DNA of 53,176 nt from a bacterium (GCA_017405875.1 JAFQZM010000019.1:1-53176); one strand, 5' to 3'. Shown: positions 1-8,690, counted from the first letter of the stretch. Numbers and translations: made by a program. The notes: generated from the letters alone by a model not told the origin.

Positions 1-40
1 CAACACAACACAACACAACACACCACAACACAACACACCA
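1..40. repeat. Pentamer tandem repeat at the left edge (CAACA/CACCA)
   Basis: Eight consecutive 5-base units are visible: four CAACA, one CACCA, two CAACA and one CACCA. The array runs into the window edge, so its true length is unknown. The sequence lacks G and T on this strand. It lies about 90 bp upstream of the small lipoprotein gene at 132. Such arrays can vary by slippage, but nothing here shows that this one does. Confidence 0.9.
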
Positions 41-131
41 CATTATTAAAAAAGCGTAATCAGCTTGTCTCCAAGTCAACTATTTTCTTCAATATTTTTC
101 GCATTTTTACCAACTTTTTTGAGGTAATATC

Positions 132-443
132 ATGAAAAAAATATGTTTTGCTTTAATTATCTTTTCACTTTTTGTTTTTGCAGGTTGTAGACGCGGAGAA
201 GTGAGACAAAAAAGAGAAGCTGACACTCAGGCCTGCGAATATGCAAAAAAAGTTAATAATATAAAAGTTTGGGAGAATTATCTTAAAAAATTTCCAAAAG
301 GAACTTGCGCGTTTATCGCAGAATCTGAATTAATAAAAAACGGTATTTCCATCCCCGAATCTGATAACAATTCAAAAACTACCAAACCTAAAAACACACC
401 CAAAACCAAATATCCAAAAGGACGCGCAAAACATCGCAAATAG
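132..443 (+). CDS. Small predicted lipoprotein, function unknown
   Basis: This 103-residue protein has a lipoprotein signal: a Lys-rich start, a hydrophobic run and a lipobox ending FAGC at about residue 19. The start at 132 follows GAGGTAA at a suitable distance. The mature part contains WENYLKKFPKG followed by a second short helix, which resembles the Y-x-x-FP-x-G signature of TPR-like helical repeats in envelope proteins. The tail is basic and rich in Lys, Pro and Thr. The last 72 bases overlap, antisense, the 3' end of the degraded gene at 372-1379. The family is not recognised. The lipoprotein call is good; the helical-repeat reading is only suggestive. Confidence 0.65.
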   Translation: MKKICFALIIFSLFVFAGCRRGEVRQKREADTQACEYAKKVNNIKVWENYLKKFPKGTCAFIAESELIKNGISIPESDNNSKTTKPKNTPKTKYPKGRAKHRK

Positions 444-1379
444 GTTTAACTGCAAATATAAATCCATCAACAAGATTTTACGGGAAATGGCGTTATTGTG
501 TCTTTTATCTTTATATCCAAGCATCTCAGCAATTTCAGATATGCTTTTAGGTTCCATACAATACGCAAGAATCCGTTCCTGTTTGTTAACTGGTGCATTT
601 TCTGCTTCAACTGGTGCATTTTTCACCTCAACTGGTGCATTTTCCGCTTCATAAGGAATGGTGACAGTAATGGATTTTTCCTCAATATGAATGTTTTCTC
701 TGCCGTATATTCCTATAATTTTGGGAATTCCTCTTCCGCTGCGCTCAGAAATATGCAGCTGAAGTATGATGTCGGACAATCCGCTGTTTACTGGGATGGA
801 TCTTCCGGCATAGAAACCTTCCAAAGTCTGTTTGGGCGGGAGATTGCCATGTGATAAAATTTCTATTCTGTTTGCGTAACCGGTGAACATCGGAGCATTT
901 CCGTCAATCCAGCGGTTGTGAACAAAAGCATTTATCACTGCTTCGCGAAACGCATCTTTGTCAAACATCATTATTTCTTTGCGTTCGACAATGCGCTCCC
1001 GTTCGTCGGCTATCGGAATATTGAGGATGTTTCCGTATTGAATTACATCATTAAGAGAATAAAGCAGACAGGTGTTGCCGAATTCACGGACAGAATACAT
1101 AAGCGATGTTTTGTCGTTTCCGGTAAAAAGAGAAAACCTGACAGGAATATGGCTGTTGTCCGACATAAGCTGTGCAAGCATATTGTATTTGCCTGTTGAA
1201 GTGAAAAAACCTAAATTTTCTTTAAATTTCCGTCTGTTAAGCGAAACTCCTTTAGCCTCGTAATACACCATGAGTTTTCCAAAAGTAAGTTTCTGATATT
1301 CTGATTCAGTATTTTCCAATGTCGGAACTCCGTTTCTAAGAACACTGAAAAGTTGAGCTTCGTGCTCAGGAAAATTCAT
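372..1379 (-). pseudogene. AlbA_2/RecG-like regulator fragment (5'-truncated)
   Basis: The readable part matches the middle and C-terminal regions of AlbA_2-type 'ATP-dependent DNA helicase RecG-related' regulators. The HATPase-like block contains FREAVINAFVHNRW, NRIEILSHGNLPP and ISERSGRGIPKI. A triple APVE-type repeat follows, then a winged-helix piece (ISEIAEMLGYKDKR). Family members normally carry a DNA-binding AlbA_2 domain of over 100 residues first; almost all of it is missing. In-frame family-like sequence (FFIGSSKINLMNF) continues upstream of the first ATG to about 1415, and no Shine-Dalgarno precedes that ATG. The last roughly 30 residues do not look like the family and run antisense into the lipoprotein gene. 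The enzymatic helicase name in databases is misleading; these are probably transcriptional regulators. Confidence 0.6.
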
Positions 1380-1422
1380 CAAATTGATTTTGCTCGACCC
1401 GATAAAAAATCGTAAAAATGCG

Positions 1423-1451
1423 TGGATTTTCTTAAAATATATGTGTATAGT
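1423..1451 (+). promoter_or_regulatory. Possible sigma70-type promoter for the glmM operon
   Basis: TGGATT (1423-1428), a 17-base spacer and TATAGT (1446-1451) precede the glmM ATG by about 45 bases. The -10 is good and the -35 is weak. No better candidate is visible between the truncated upstream gene and glmM. Confidence 0.35.
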
Positions 1452-1495
1452 TCCAGCGTTTTTTGTTTTGCTTGAAGCGTTAAAAGGAGAAAATT

Positions 1496-2860
1496 ATGGC
1501 AAAAAAACAGATTTTCGGAACAGACGGAATAAGAACGACTGCAAATGTTTATCCGCTCACACCTGAATCGGCGGTAAAAGTCAGTAAAGCGGTGACGCGC
1601 TGGTTTCAGAAGAAAAATCCTGACAAAAAAATCGAAGCCGCGATAGGTACTGACACGCGAATCTCTTCGGAAATGCTGAGTGCGGCGGTTTCAGCGGGAA
1701 TCATGAGCGCTGGCGGCAATGTGACCGACCTCAAAGTGGTCTCGACTCCTCTTGTAAGCGACTTTGTGAGAACAAACAAATGCGATTTCGGCATCGTCAT
1801 TTCGGCAAGCCACAACCCTTTTGATGACAACGGGATAAAAATTTTCAATTCGAAGGGCGAAAAGCTCAACGACTCTCAGGAACTTGAGATCGAAGCGCTG
1901 TTTTTTGATGAAAACGAAGCGCAGAACCCGACAGGAAAAGATATAGGGACTGCAAGAATCGCCGAAAATCCTGAATTCGACTACGTTTCAAGGATTGTAA
2001 AGGCATTTGAGCCGCTGAAAGATTCTGAAATAAAGATCTGCATTGACTGCGCAAACGGCGCAACTGCGAAAATCGCGAAAAAAATATTCTCCGCTTTTCC
2101 CAAAATGGAAAAATTCTTCTTTTTTACAGAGGCTAACGGTGTCAACATCAACGACAACTGCGGCGCGCTTCATCCCGAAAACCTCGCTCCGAAGATACTT
2201 GAACACAACTGTTTCGCAGGTTTTGCCTACGATGGCGACGGCGACAGGCTTATCACGATAGACGAGCTCGGAAGAGTCGTTGACGGAGACAAGATTATCG
2301 GAATAATCGCAAAATATCTCAGTAAAAACGGAAGGTTGCCAAAAAATTCAGTGGCAGTCACCGTTATGAGCAACGCAGGGCTTGAAAAACACCTCGCAAA
2401 CTGCGGGATAAGCCTTGAAAGAACGAATGTCGGCGACAGATACCTCGTCGAAAGGATAAATGAAAAAGGTTTGAGTCTCGCCGGAGAAAACAGCGGACAC
2501 CTCATAATAAAAGAGATAAATCCGACAGGTGACGGCATCGTCGCTTCGCTTATGATCCTCAAAATACTTGCCGAAAGCGGAAGAAAACTCTCGGAACTTG
2601 CAGACGAGATCGAACTTTTCCCGCAGATTCAGGCGAAAGTAAAAATCAAAGGGGAAAAAATTCCCGTCGAAGAAATTCCGGGACTTTGCGAATTTATCAA
2701 ATCGCAGGAAGCACTTCTTGAAGGCGGCAGAATGCTCGTCCGTTACAGCGGAACCGAGCCTGTAATGCGCGTCATGGCTGAAGGACCTGACAAAGTCAAA
2801 GTTCAGAATGCGGTAGACAAAGTAGCTGATTTCGTTATAAATTTTTACGGAGGCAAATAA
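1496..2860 (+). CDS. glmM: Phosphoglucosamine mutase
   Basis: GlmM converts glucosamine-6-phosphate to glucosamine-1-phosphate, the step feeding UDP-GlcNAc for murein and lipopolysaccharide. At 454 residues it has the normal length. The N-terminus reads FGTDGIR. The phosphoserine loop is ISASHNP, with the catalytic Ser at 105. The metal-binding loop DGDGDR is at 247-252, the sugar-binding GENSGH follows, and the phosphate-binding RYSGTEP lies near the C-terminus. This set separates GlmM from most phosphomannomutases, although ManB-like activity cannot be excluded by eye. AAAGGAG precedes the ATG at proper spacing. The stop codon overlaps the next ATG by one base (TAATG), so translation is probably coupled. 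Confidence 0.93.
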   Translation: MAKKQIFGTDGIRTTANVYPLTPESAVKVSKAVTRWFQKKNPDKKIEAAIGTDTRISSEMLSAAVSAGIMSAGGNVTDLKVVSTPLVSDFVRTNKCDFGIVISASHNPFDDNGIKIFNSKGEKLNDSQELEIEALFFDENEAQNPTGKDIGTARIAENPEFDYVSRIVKAFEPLKDSEIKICIDCANGATAKIAKKIFSAFPKMEKFFFFTEANGVNINDNCGALHPENLAPKILEHNCFAGFAYDGDGDRLITIDELGRVVDGDKIIGIIAKYLSKNGRLPKNSVAVTVMSNAGLEKHLANCGISLERTNVGDRYLVERINEKGLSLAGENSGHLIIKEINPTGDGIVASLMILKILAESGRKLSELADEIELFPQIQAKVKIKGEKIPVEEIPGLCEFIKSQEALLEGGRMLVRYSGTEPVMRVMAEGPDKVKVQNAVDKVADFVINFYGGK

Positions 2861-4746
2861 TGAAAAAATTCTCTCTTTTACTTCTCGCGCTGCTTTTATG
2901 CCTAGTATGTTCATGCGGAAGTTCAGGCAGCAAGGAAAAAGATGATTCCGACCAAATTGACGGAACCGATGTTGATACAACGGATGATTCGGACGCTGCC
3001 GACGGCTCAGACACTGACAAAACAGATGATTCCGACAATCAGAAACCCGCATCAGATGATGACAACACTGCAGACGACAGTGATTCTGAGGCGGTCAGCG
3101 GCATCTGCTCGCCGAATCCGTGCGACACCGAAGAAAACCGCGCCGCGCACAAATCAAGATGCATGCCTGAAAACAACGGCACATCATACACCTGCGTCTG
3201 TGATTCATCATACTACTCTTACGGAGATATCTGCTGCCCGGCACATTCATCGGAAAAAGGCAGTAAATGTGAGTGCGACACTTACTACGTTGAGCCTGAA
3301 GATGAACCGGGGAAATGTCTGGCTGCATGCACCGAAAATACGATCGAAGGTCTTAACGGCTACTGCAAAGGAGACTATATATGCCAGCAGGGAACATGCA
3401 TAAAAGACCGCTGCGCTTCTTACACATGCCCCGAAAACAGCACCTGCACCACAAAAAACGACGAAGCATTCTGCCAGTGCGACGATCCGCTTCAGATGAG
3501 CAACGGAAAGTGCTGCCCGAAAAATTCGACGAATGTAAACGGAACCTGCAAATGCAGCGCAGGTTACGAATTGTCGGGAAACGAGTGCGTAATGAGTGCA
3601 AATAATCCGTGCAGGAAAAAACCGTGCAGTCAGGCCAACAATCCGGGACAACCCAACAAAAACACATGTGTTCCGGATAACAGCGAAGCGGGTTACCACT
3701 GCGAGTGCAATACAAGCTACGAGGAAGACTCTGACGGAAAATGCAAAGAAATAGTTTACGATGTCTGCCCGAACAACATGCAGTGTCTCAGAGGCTACTG
3801 CCTTCCGCAGGATCTCAGCAACGAACAGTGCATTAAAGACAGCGACTGCCGTGAATTTGGCGGAAACGCCACATGTTCGGCTCCGAATGCAGCAGGCGGC
3901 GTATGTTCAGGATGCACTGACAACAGCGACTGTCCGGGTAACACTCAGTGCAACGATACTTACGGAACATGTGCTCTGATGTGCGACAGCGACGATGACT
4001 GCCCTTACGGGAAGTGCTATTCAAACGGCTACTGCGGTCAGAAACACTGCTCAACAGACGAAGACTGCTTTAACGGAAGCGTATGCAAGTATTCAACAGG
4101 CGACGGCGACGGAATGTGCCAGAGGGCAACATGTCATGAAACCGAATGCTCGGAAACAAATCCGCACGGAAGCTGCCCCGACGGCAGTGCATGCATAAAC
4201 GGAAGCTGTGTTTCAAGCTGCTCGCCCAATCCGTGCAATGAGACAAACAGAACAACATGCGAAATAAAACTCGGCGTTCCGACCTGCGTCTGTGACGAGG
4301 GAACAGTTGAAAAGGACGGAAAGTGCCAGCCGCAAACCCAGGCATGTCCGACAGGCTTTGTCTGCAAAGGCGGCTACTGCGCAGACACGAGCGATCCGAC
4401 ATTTTTCTGTGCAGAAAATTCCGACTGCGGAAGCTCTATGACCTGCACTTCAGCAAGTCTTCCGTCAGGTCAGTGCAACGGCTGTGCCTACACTTCAGAC
4501 TGTCCCAACGCAAACACAGATGAAGCTGTTACATGCGTTAAAGCAGGAACTTCCGGTTACTGCATGAGAAGCTGCCTCACAAACGAAGAGTGCAGCGAAG
4601 GCATGATCTGCAGAACAAGCGGTTTAGGCAGTTTCTGCGGCAGAAAGGACTGCTCGAAACCGTCCGACTGCCCGGCAAACTACACCTGCAAACCGTCGTC
4701 AGACAGTTCCGAAAGCGGAACATGTTCAAGGAAACCGTGTGAATAA
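2860..4746 (+). CDS. Large Cys-rich EGF-like lipoprotein with acidic linker
   Basis: A signal sequence ends in a lipobox (LVCSC, lipidated Cys19). About 70 residues of Asp/Ser/Thr-rich low-complexity linker follow, with repeats of the type DDSD. The rest of the 628 residues consists of short Cys-rich modules: CSPNPC openings, C-x-C-D closings such as TCVCD and HCECN, and several copies of a module like SDCPGNTQCNDTYGTC. These resemble EGF-like and 'DCPxxxxC' repeats of surface proteins in Myxococcota-like bacteria. A surface role (adhesion or binding) is inferred from this design only. It sits inside a cell-wall operon, one base after glmM and just before mpl. The disulfide-rich fold implies an oxidising periplasm or surface. 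Confidence 0.85.
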   Translation: MKKFSLLLLALLLCLVCSCGSSGSKEKDDSDQIDGTDVDTTDDSDAADGSDTDKTDDSDNQKPASDDDNTADDSDSEAVSGICSPNPCDTEENRAAHKSRCMPENNGTSYTCVCDSSYYSYGDICCPAHSSEKGSKCECDTYYVEPEDEPGKCLAACTENTIEGLNGYCKGDYICQQGTCIKDRCASYTCPENSTCTTKNDEAFCQCDDPLQMSNGKCCPKNSTNVNGTCKCSAGYELSGNECVMSANNPCRKKPCSQANNPGQPNKNTCVPDNSEAGYHCECNTSYEEDSDGKCKEIVYDVCPNNMQCLRGYCLPQDLSNEQCIKDSDCREFGGNATCSAPNAAGGVCSGCTDNSDCPGNTQCNDTYGTCALMCDSDDDCPYGKCYSNGYCGQKHCSTDEDCFNGSVCKYSTGDGDGMCQRATCHETECSETNPHGSCPDGSACINGSCVSSCSPNPCNETNRTTCEIKLGVPTCVCDEGTVEKDGKCQPQTQACPTGFVCKGGYCADTSDPTFFCAENSDCGSSMTCTSASLPSGQCNGCAYTSDCPNANTDEAVTCVKAGTSGYCMRSCLTNEECSEGMICRTSGLGSFCGRKDCSKPSDCPANYTCKPSSDSSESGTCSRKPCE

Positions 4747-4757
4747 TGGAGAGAAAG

Positions 4758-6188
4758 ATGGAACTCAAAGGAAAAAAAGTTTTATTTGCGAGGATCTGCG
4801 GAACGGGCGTAAGTTCGCTCGCCATCATCTGCAAACGCGCCGGAGCTAAAGTCATCGGCACTGACCTTGAATACTATCCGCCGGTAAGCACGAAACTTGA
4901 GGAAGAAAAGATCGCCTGCTACGGAATGGAAAAATTCTACGATCTCATCAAAGATGAAAAACCCGATCTCATCGTCGTCGGCAACGCCCTCAACGGAAAA
5001 TCGGAAGAAGCGGCTTTCATCATGGAATGCGGAATTCCCTACTACTCGATGCCATCTTTCATGGAAAACTTCCTTCTTGACGGCAAATCGCCAGTCGTAA
5101 TCTCTGGAACGCACGGAAAAACGACGACAACGACAGTTTTCAGCGAAGTTCTTGCAGGCATTGGAAAAAATCCGTCGTATATGATCGGCGGGATCCCTGA
5201 ATTTTCGGGCACGAACGCAGCTTTCAGCGAAGGAGCGGGGTATTTTGTCATTGAAGGCGACGAATACGACACCGCGTTTTTCGACAAAGGGCCGAAATTC
5301 CTCCACTACAAACCCGAAACCACGATCGTGACTTCGATAGAATTCGACCACGCAGACATATATGATTCAGTAGACTCGATCTTCAAGAATTTCAAAAAAC
5401 TTGTTGATATCACTAAGAAAAGAGTCATTCTTTCGCTTGATTTCGACTACAACTTGAAACTGCGCGAATTCATTCCGGCAGAAAAGCTTTTCACCTACTC
5501 CATTTCAGACAAATCGGCCGATCTTTTCGTCAAATTCGAGGAAAGGCACGGAAACCTGATGTATTTCTCGGCTGAGTTCAAAAACGGCGGAAAATATTTC
5601 TTTGAAACTCCCCTTTTCGGCAACCAGAACCTGATGAATTTGGGCGCTCTCGCTACATTCCTCAAATGCGAAGGCTTCGATCTCAAAGATGCGAAGATCC
5701 TTGAAAGCATCAAAACTCTGAAAGGGATCAAACGCCGTCAGGAATACATCGGTTCAATCAACGGAGGGAGCATCTACAGCGATTTCGCGCACCATCCGAC
5801 AGCGGTAAAACTCACGCTTGAATCGTTCATCGACTTTTTCCACGACAAAAAGATAAACCTGATCTTCGACCCCGCGACGAACTCAAACGGCCAGAACGTC
5901 TTTGAAAAACAGTACACCGAAATATTTGCCGAAGCGGACAAAGTCGTCGTCGGATTCCCGCCGAAAGCATTCAAATTCCCGCCCGAAAACAGATTTGAGC
6001 CCGATCGCGTGGTAGAGACGATAAACGCAAAATTCCCCGGCAAAGCGCGCTACATCAAAGATATCGAAGAAACCATCAGCTGGGTCCGCGAAAACAGCAG
6101 CGCTGACACAGTTACCGTCGTAATGTCGAACTCCGGATTCAGCGGATTCTTCACCAAAATCGAACAATTTTTTGATAAAAAGGCATAA
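4758..6188 (+). CDS. mpl: UDP-MurNAc:tripeptide ligase, murein recycling
   Basis: Mpl joins recovered L-Ala-D-Glu-meso-DAP tripeptide to UDP-MurNAc, returning cell-wall peptide to synthesis. It is a Mur-ligase-fold enzyme: a Rossmann-like N-terminal ICGTGVSSLA loop, ATP loop GTHGKTTTT, the Mpl-typical EGDEYDTAFFDKGPKF block, EFDHADIYD, and the C-terminal-side DFAHHPTAV. The EGDEYD...FFDK block distinguishes Mpl from MurC. The start is placed at 4758 because GGAG lies six bases upstream of that ATG; an alternative in-frame ATG at 4746 would overlap the previous stop by one base. Length is normal. Its presence indicates diaminopimelate-type peptidoglycan and a recycling route. Confidence 0.9.
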   Translation: MELKGKKVLFARICGTGVSSLAIICKRAGAKVIGTDLEYYPPVSTKLEEEKIACYGMEKFYDLIKDEKPDLIVVGNALNGKSEEAAFIMECGIPYYSMPSFMENFLLDGKSPVVISGTHGKTTTTTVFSEVLAGIGKNPSYMIGGIPEFSGTNAAFSEGAGYFVIEGDEYDTAFFDKGPKFLHYKPETTIVTSIEFDHADIYDSVDSIFKNFKKLVDITKKRVILSLDFDYNLKLREFIPAEKLFTYSISDKSADLFVKFEERHGNLMYFSAEFKNGGKYFFETPLFGNQNLMNLGALATFLKCEGFDLKDAKILESIKTLKGIKRRQEYIGSINGGSIYSDFAHHPTAVKLTLESFIDFFHDKKINLIFDPATNSNGQNVFEKQYTEIFAEADKVVVGFPPKAFKFPPENRFEPDRVVETINAKFPGKARYIKDIEETISWVRENSSADTVTVVMSNSGFSGFFTKIEQFFDKKA

Positions 6189-6190
6189 CA

Positions 6191-6967
6191 ATGACGATCA
6201 TTGATTCAATCATTCTGGGTATCCTGCAGGGGCTCACGGAGTTTCTGCCGGTAAGTTCTTCGGGGCATCTCGTTTTTGTGGAAAAACTGCTCGGACACAA
6301 GGATGTGCCGCTTCTTTACGACATTCTGCTGCACGTTGCGTCGCTTCTTGCAGTCTTTATTTTCTTCAGGAATAAGCTGCTAAATCTCACGAAAGAGTGT
6401 CTGACTTTCAAGTACAACAAGTCGCACAAATACGTGATGATGATACTTCTCAGCACGATCGTAACGACTGCGATGCTCGTTGTGACCAAGCCTGTGATGA
6501 AATCGATAAAGGAAGAGCCCGTTTATCTCACGGTCGCTTTCGCATTCACGGCGATACTCCTTCTTATCGCGCAGTCGTTTTTCAAAAAAGCTATCCCAGA
6601 CAAGGAAATTTCATGGAAGGATGCCTTTGTCATCGGATTTTTTCAGGGGATCGCGGTCCTTCCCGGCGTTTCGCGCTCAGGTTCGACGATAACGGGTGCA
6701 CTTTTCAGAAAAATTCCCGCCGCAGATGCGGTCGAATTCTCGTTCATGCTGGCGATCCCCGCTATTTTAGGAGCCCTTCTTCTTGAACTTGTAAAAGGCG
6801 GTTTTGCTTTCATCGACCCGGTTCCTTCGATCGTCGGCTTTATCGCTTCGTTTGTTGCAAGCCTTGCCGCGCTCAAACTTCTCGTTTTCATGATGAAGAA
6901 AACTGTACTTTATCCTTTTGCGATATACCTTTTCATCCTTTCGGCACTTGTTCCTTTTGTGATTTAG
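6191..6967 (+). CDS. uppP: Undecaprenyl-diphosphatase
   Basis: UppP (BacA) is an inner-membrane enzyme that removes a phosphate from undecaprenyl diphosphate, regenerating the lipid carrier for murein and surface-glycan export. Both signature regions are present: GLTEFLPVSSSGHL near the N-terminus and VLPGVSRSGSTI in the second half, containing the catalytic Glu, Ser and Arg residues known for the family. Its 258 residues are almost entirely hydrophobic helices, as expected. The gene begins two bases after the mpl stop, so it is part of the same transcript. Loss or overexpression in other bacteria changes bacitracin sensitivity; nothing here shows a resistance role. Confidence 0.95.
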   Translation: MTIIDSIILGILQGLTEFLPVSSSGHLVFVEKLLGHKDVPLLYDILLHVASLLAVFIFFRNKLLNLTKECLTFKYNKSHKYVMMILLSTIVTTAMLVVTKPVMKSIKEEPVYLTVAFAFTAILLLIAQSFFKKAIPDKEISWKDAFVIGFFQGIAVLPGVSRSGSTITGALFRKIPAADAVEFSFMLAIPAILGALLLELVKGGFAFIDPVPSIVGFIASFVASLAALKLLVFMMKKTVLYPFAIYLFILSALVPFVI

Positions 6968-6979
6968 CGGAGGTTCAAA

Positions 6980-8176
6980 ATGGAATTTTCAGTCGCGATC
7001 TATAACGGAAAAAATGTTCCTTTCGATCTTAACGAAAGGCTGCTCGGACTTACCCTTCTCGAGCGTCAGATCAAAATAGCCGGAGCTTTCGGCGCAAAGG
7101 AAGTCATTGTTGTCAACGAGGAGACGCAGCGCGATTTTTCGGGCAAGTGGCTTTTCGTAAACGGCGCATTCTTCATTCACAAGCTCGCAGTCGAGCAGCA
7201 GTATTTTGAAAGCGATGAAGACCGCTTCGAAAAAGGGGGAATGTTCGGATTTTTTGATGCTGACAAACACAGAGAAGATATCGCCGCATTCCTTAAAAAC
7301 GGCGTTTTTCCGGAAAATATTTCGACATTCACAGGCCCCGGTTACCGTGTCATCGTTGATTCGAAAGAGGCAAAGAAACGTCTTGATTTCGAGCTTTTCG
7401 AAGAGATGCGCAAACCGACGAACGGCCTTGTTTCACGCAGCATAAACATGGTCATGGCGATATTCCTCACAAGGAATCTGTGGATCCCGCTGCGCTTCAC
7501 GCCGAACATGGTGACGTGGTGCTCGATAATAGTCGGCGTAATGTCGGGTTTTGTCGCTTTCAGCGGCTCGCGCCTTGCCATAATTTTAGGCACTCTCTGC
7601 GCGCAGATAGCCTCCGTCATTGACGACTGCGACGGCAAAGTGGCGCGTCTTACCTACCAGACAAGCGATTTCGGACAGTGGCTCGACACCGTTGGAGATT
7701 CCTTCGTGAACACTTCTCTTACGATCGGCTTGGGCTACGGACTTGCGCACTACTACACCGCAAATCCCGTATCATCGGCGGCTATTCAGCCTTACCTTGA
7801 AACATGGCCGATCTGGATCGCGTGGCTCTCAGTCGCGATCAACTGGTACCACAACTTCGTCAGTTATTTCGATGTCATCGTCATCAGAAAAACTACCAAC
7901 ATTTTCTCTTTCACATTCTGGTTCGAAAAGAAGGACAGAGTCACAAAAAGAGTCGATCTCACCGCGCCGATATACGCCAAAATGGATCTTCTCAACTTCC
8001 TGAAATACTTTTCGAGACGCGACACCTACCTGTTTGCATACTTCGTCCTCGCCCTCATCGGACCTGCGGCAATGCTTGTCGGATATCTCATCACCGCCGC
8101 ATTTGTGATCCCGGTATTCTTCCTGACGACGATCCACATCTATTTCGGGATCATCAAAAAGATGAAAAAAGCCTAA
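6980..8176 (+). CDS. CDP-alcohol phosphatidyltransferase, DIPPS-like, degenerate N-terminal nucleotidyltransferase domain
   Basis: The C-terminal membrane half carries the full CDP-alcohol phosphotransferase motif, D215, D218-G-x2-A-R, x8, G, x3, D236, x3, D240. It also has the KPTNGLVSR and RFTPNMVTW sequences seen in di-myo-inositol-phosphate-phosphate and inositol-phospholipid synthases of this family. The first roughly 140 residues resemble a sugar/inositol nucleotidyltransferase (LLGLTLLERQIKIAGAFGAKEVIVV), but the Gly-rich GxGxR nucleotide-binding loop is absent. The enzyme probably transfers a phospho-alcohol from a CDP donor in the membrane; the substrate cannot be read, with inositol phosphate a guess. 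A Shine-Dalgarno (CGGAGG) lies 7 bases upstream. The stop codon lies in the first copy of the 48-bp direct repeat. Confidence 0.85.
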   Translation: MEFSVAIYNGKNVPFDLNERLLGLTLLERQIKIAGAFGAKEVIVVNEETQRDFSGKWLFVNGAFFIHKLAVEQQYFESDEDRFEKGGMFGFFDADKHREDIAAFLKNGVFPENISTFTGPGYRVIVDSKEAKKRLDFELFEEMRKPTNGLVSRSINMVMAIFLTRNLWIPLRFTPNMVTWCSIIVGVMSGFVAFSGSRLAIILGTLCAQIASVIDDCDGKVARLTYQTSDFGQWLDTVGDSFVNTSLTIGLGYGLAHYYTANPVSSAAIQPYLETWPIWIAWLSVAINWYHNFVSYFDVIVIRKTTNIFSFTFWFEKKDRVTKRVDLTAPIYAKMDLLNFLKYFSRRDTYLFAYFVLALIGPAAMLVGYLITAAFVIPVFFLTTIHIYFGIIKKMKKA

Positions 8177-8218
8177 GACTCTTCTTTTCCTCTCAAGAAT
8201 CTGCCGAAAAGGATCATT
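8171..8218 (+). repeat. 48-bp direct repeat, left copy
   Basis: This copy begins GCCTAAGACTCTTCTTTTCC. It matches 10649-10696 at 47 of 48 positions, the single difference being T8200 against C10678. It contains the last codons and stop of the phosphatidyltransferase gene, followed by a duplicate of the 3' end of the MFS transporter gene (RFLRGKEES and stop, read on the minus strand). The bases on either side of the two copies differ. Confidence 0.95.
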
Positions 8219-8301
8219 GTATTTTTCATTGCCAAGAAAAAACTTCTATATTAAAATTACTAAAGAATGTTTTTTTACAACTTGATTTTGCGGGGTTCAA
8301 A

Positions 8302-8688
8302 ATGTTTAAGAAAATCTTTTTTGTTTTTTATGTATTTACTAGTTTGCTTGAAGCGGAATCTCAAGAAGATTATGTGGTTTCACAGCAATATTATGAATTC
8401 AACGAAAATGAACTTATATCTTGTAAAACACAACCGTCTGAAAAGTATGCGGATGAAGAACCTCAGGGAATTGCCCATGCCGGCGATGAGGAAAATGAAC
8501 AAACATGGTTTTTAACTTCACGTAACGAATTGCGAGTTTACGATGGTTTTTTCGAGAGAGAAAACAAAAAAATTCTTTTAAATACACGTCCTCTTTCAAT
8601 GTTAAATTCCGATACTACTTATGTATGGTATTTATACGCAGATCATTTAGGTGATATTGATTTTGACCAAAAAAGACAACTCTTATAG
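8302..8688 (+). CDS. Small hypothetical secreted protein, possibly a truncated gene
   Basis: The ATG at 8302 follows CGGGG at a plausible distance. It opens a 128-residue protein with an N-terminal hydrophobic segment that looks like a signal peptide (MFKKIFFVFYVFTSLL). The mature part is acidic and aromatic, with TWFLTSRNELRVYDG and TTYVWYLYADHLGDIDF, which could be strands of a larger beta domain. The frame stops two bases before the transposase relic starts, so the gene may be the 5' remnant of a longer secreted protein cut by an insertion element. A longer open frame extends upstream from 7804, but that part is out-of-frame shadow over the phosphatidyltransferase gene. No family is recognised. 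Confidence 0.45.
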   Translation: MFKKIFFVFYVFTSLLEAESQEDYVVSQQYYEFNENELISCKTQPSEKYADEEPQGIAHAGDEENEQTWFLTSRNELRVYDGFFERENKKILLNTRPLSMLNSDTTYVWYLYADHLGDIDFDQKRQLL

Positions 8689-8690
8689 TG

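Noticed and set aside
1-40. CRISPR-like array at the left edge
   Set aside because: Units are five bases and contiguous with no spacers.
2348-3052. 234-codon open frame antisense across glmM and the lipoprotein gene
   Set aside because: It crosses a gene junction and covers conserved motifs of glmM on the other strand.
2860-4746. EGF-like repeats as a sign of eukaryotic contamination
   Set aside because: The gene has a bacterial lipobox, bacterial spacing and overlaps bacterial genes by one base; such Cys-rich modules are known in bacterial surface proteins.
7804-8301. Upstream part of the long frame that ends at 8688
   Set aside because: It lies out of frame over the phosphatidyltransferase gene, which has its full catalytic motif; only the part from 8302 has a plausible signal peptide and start.
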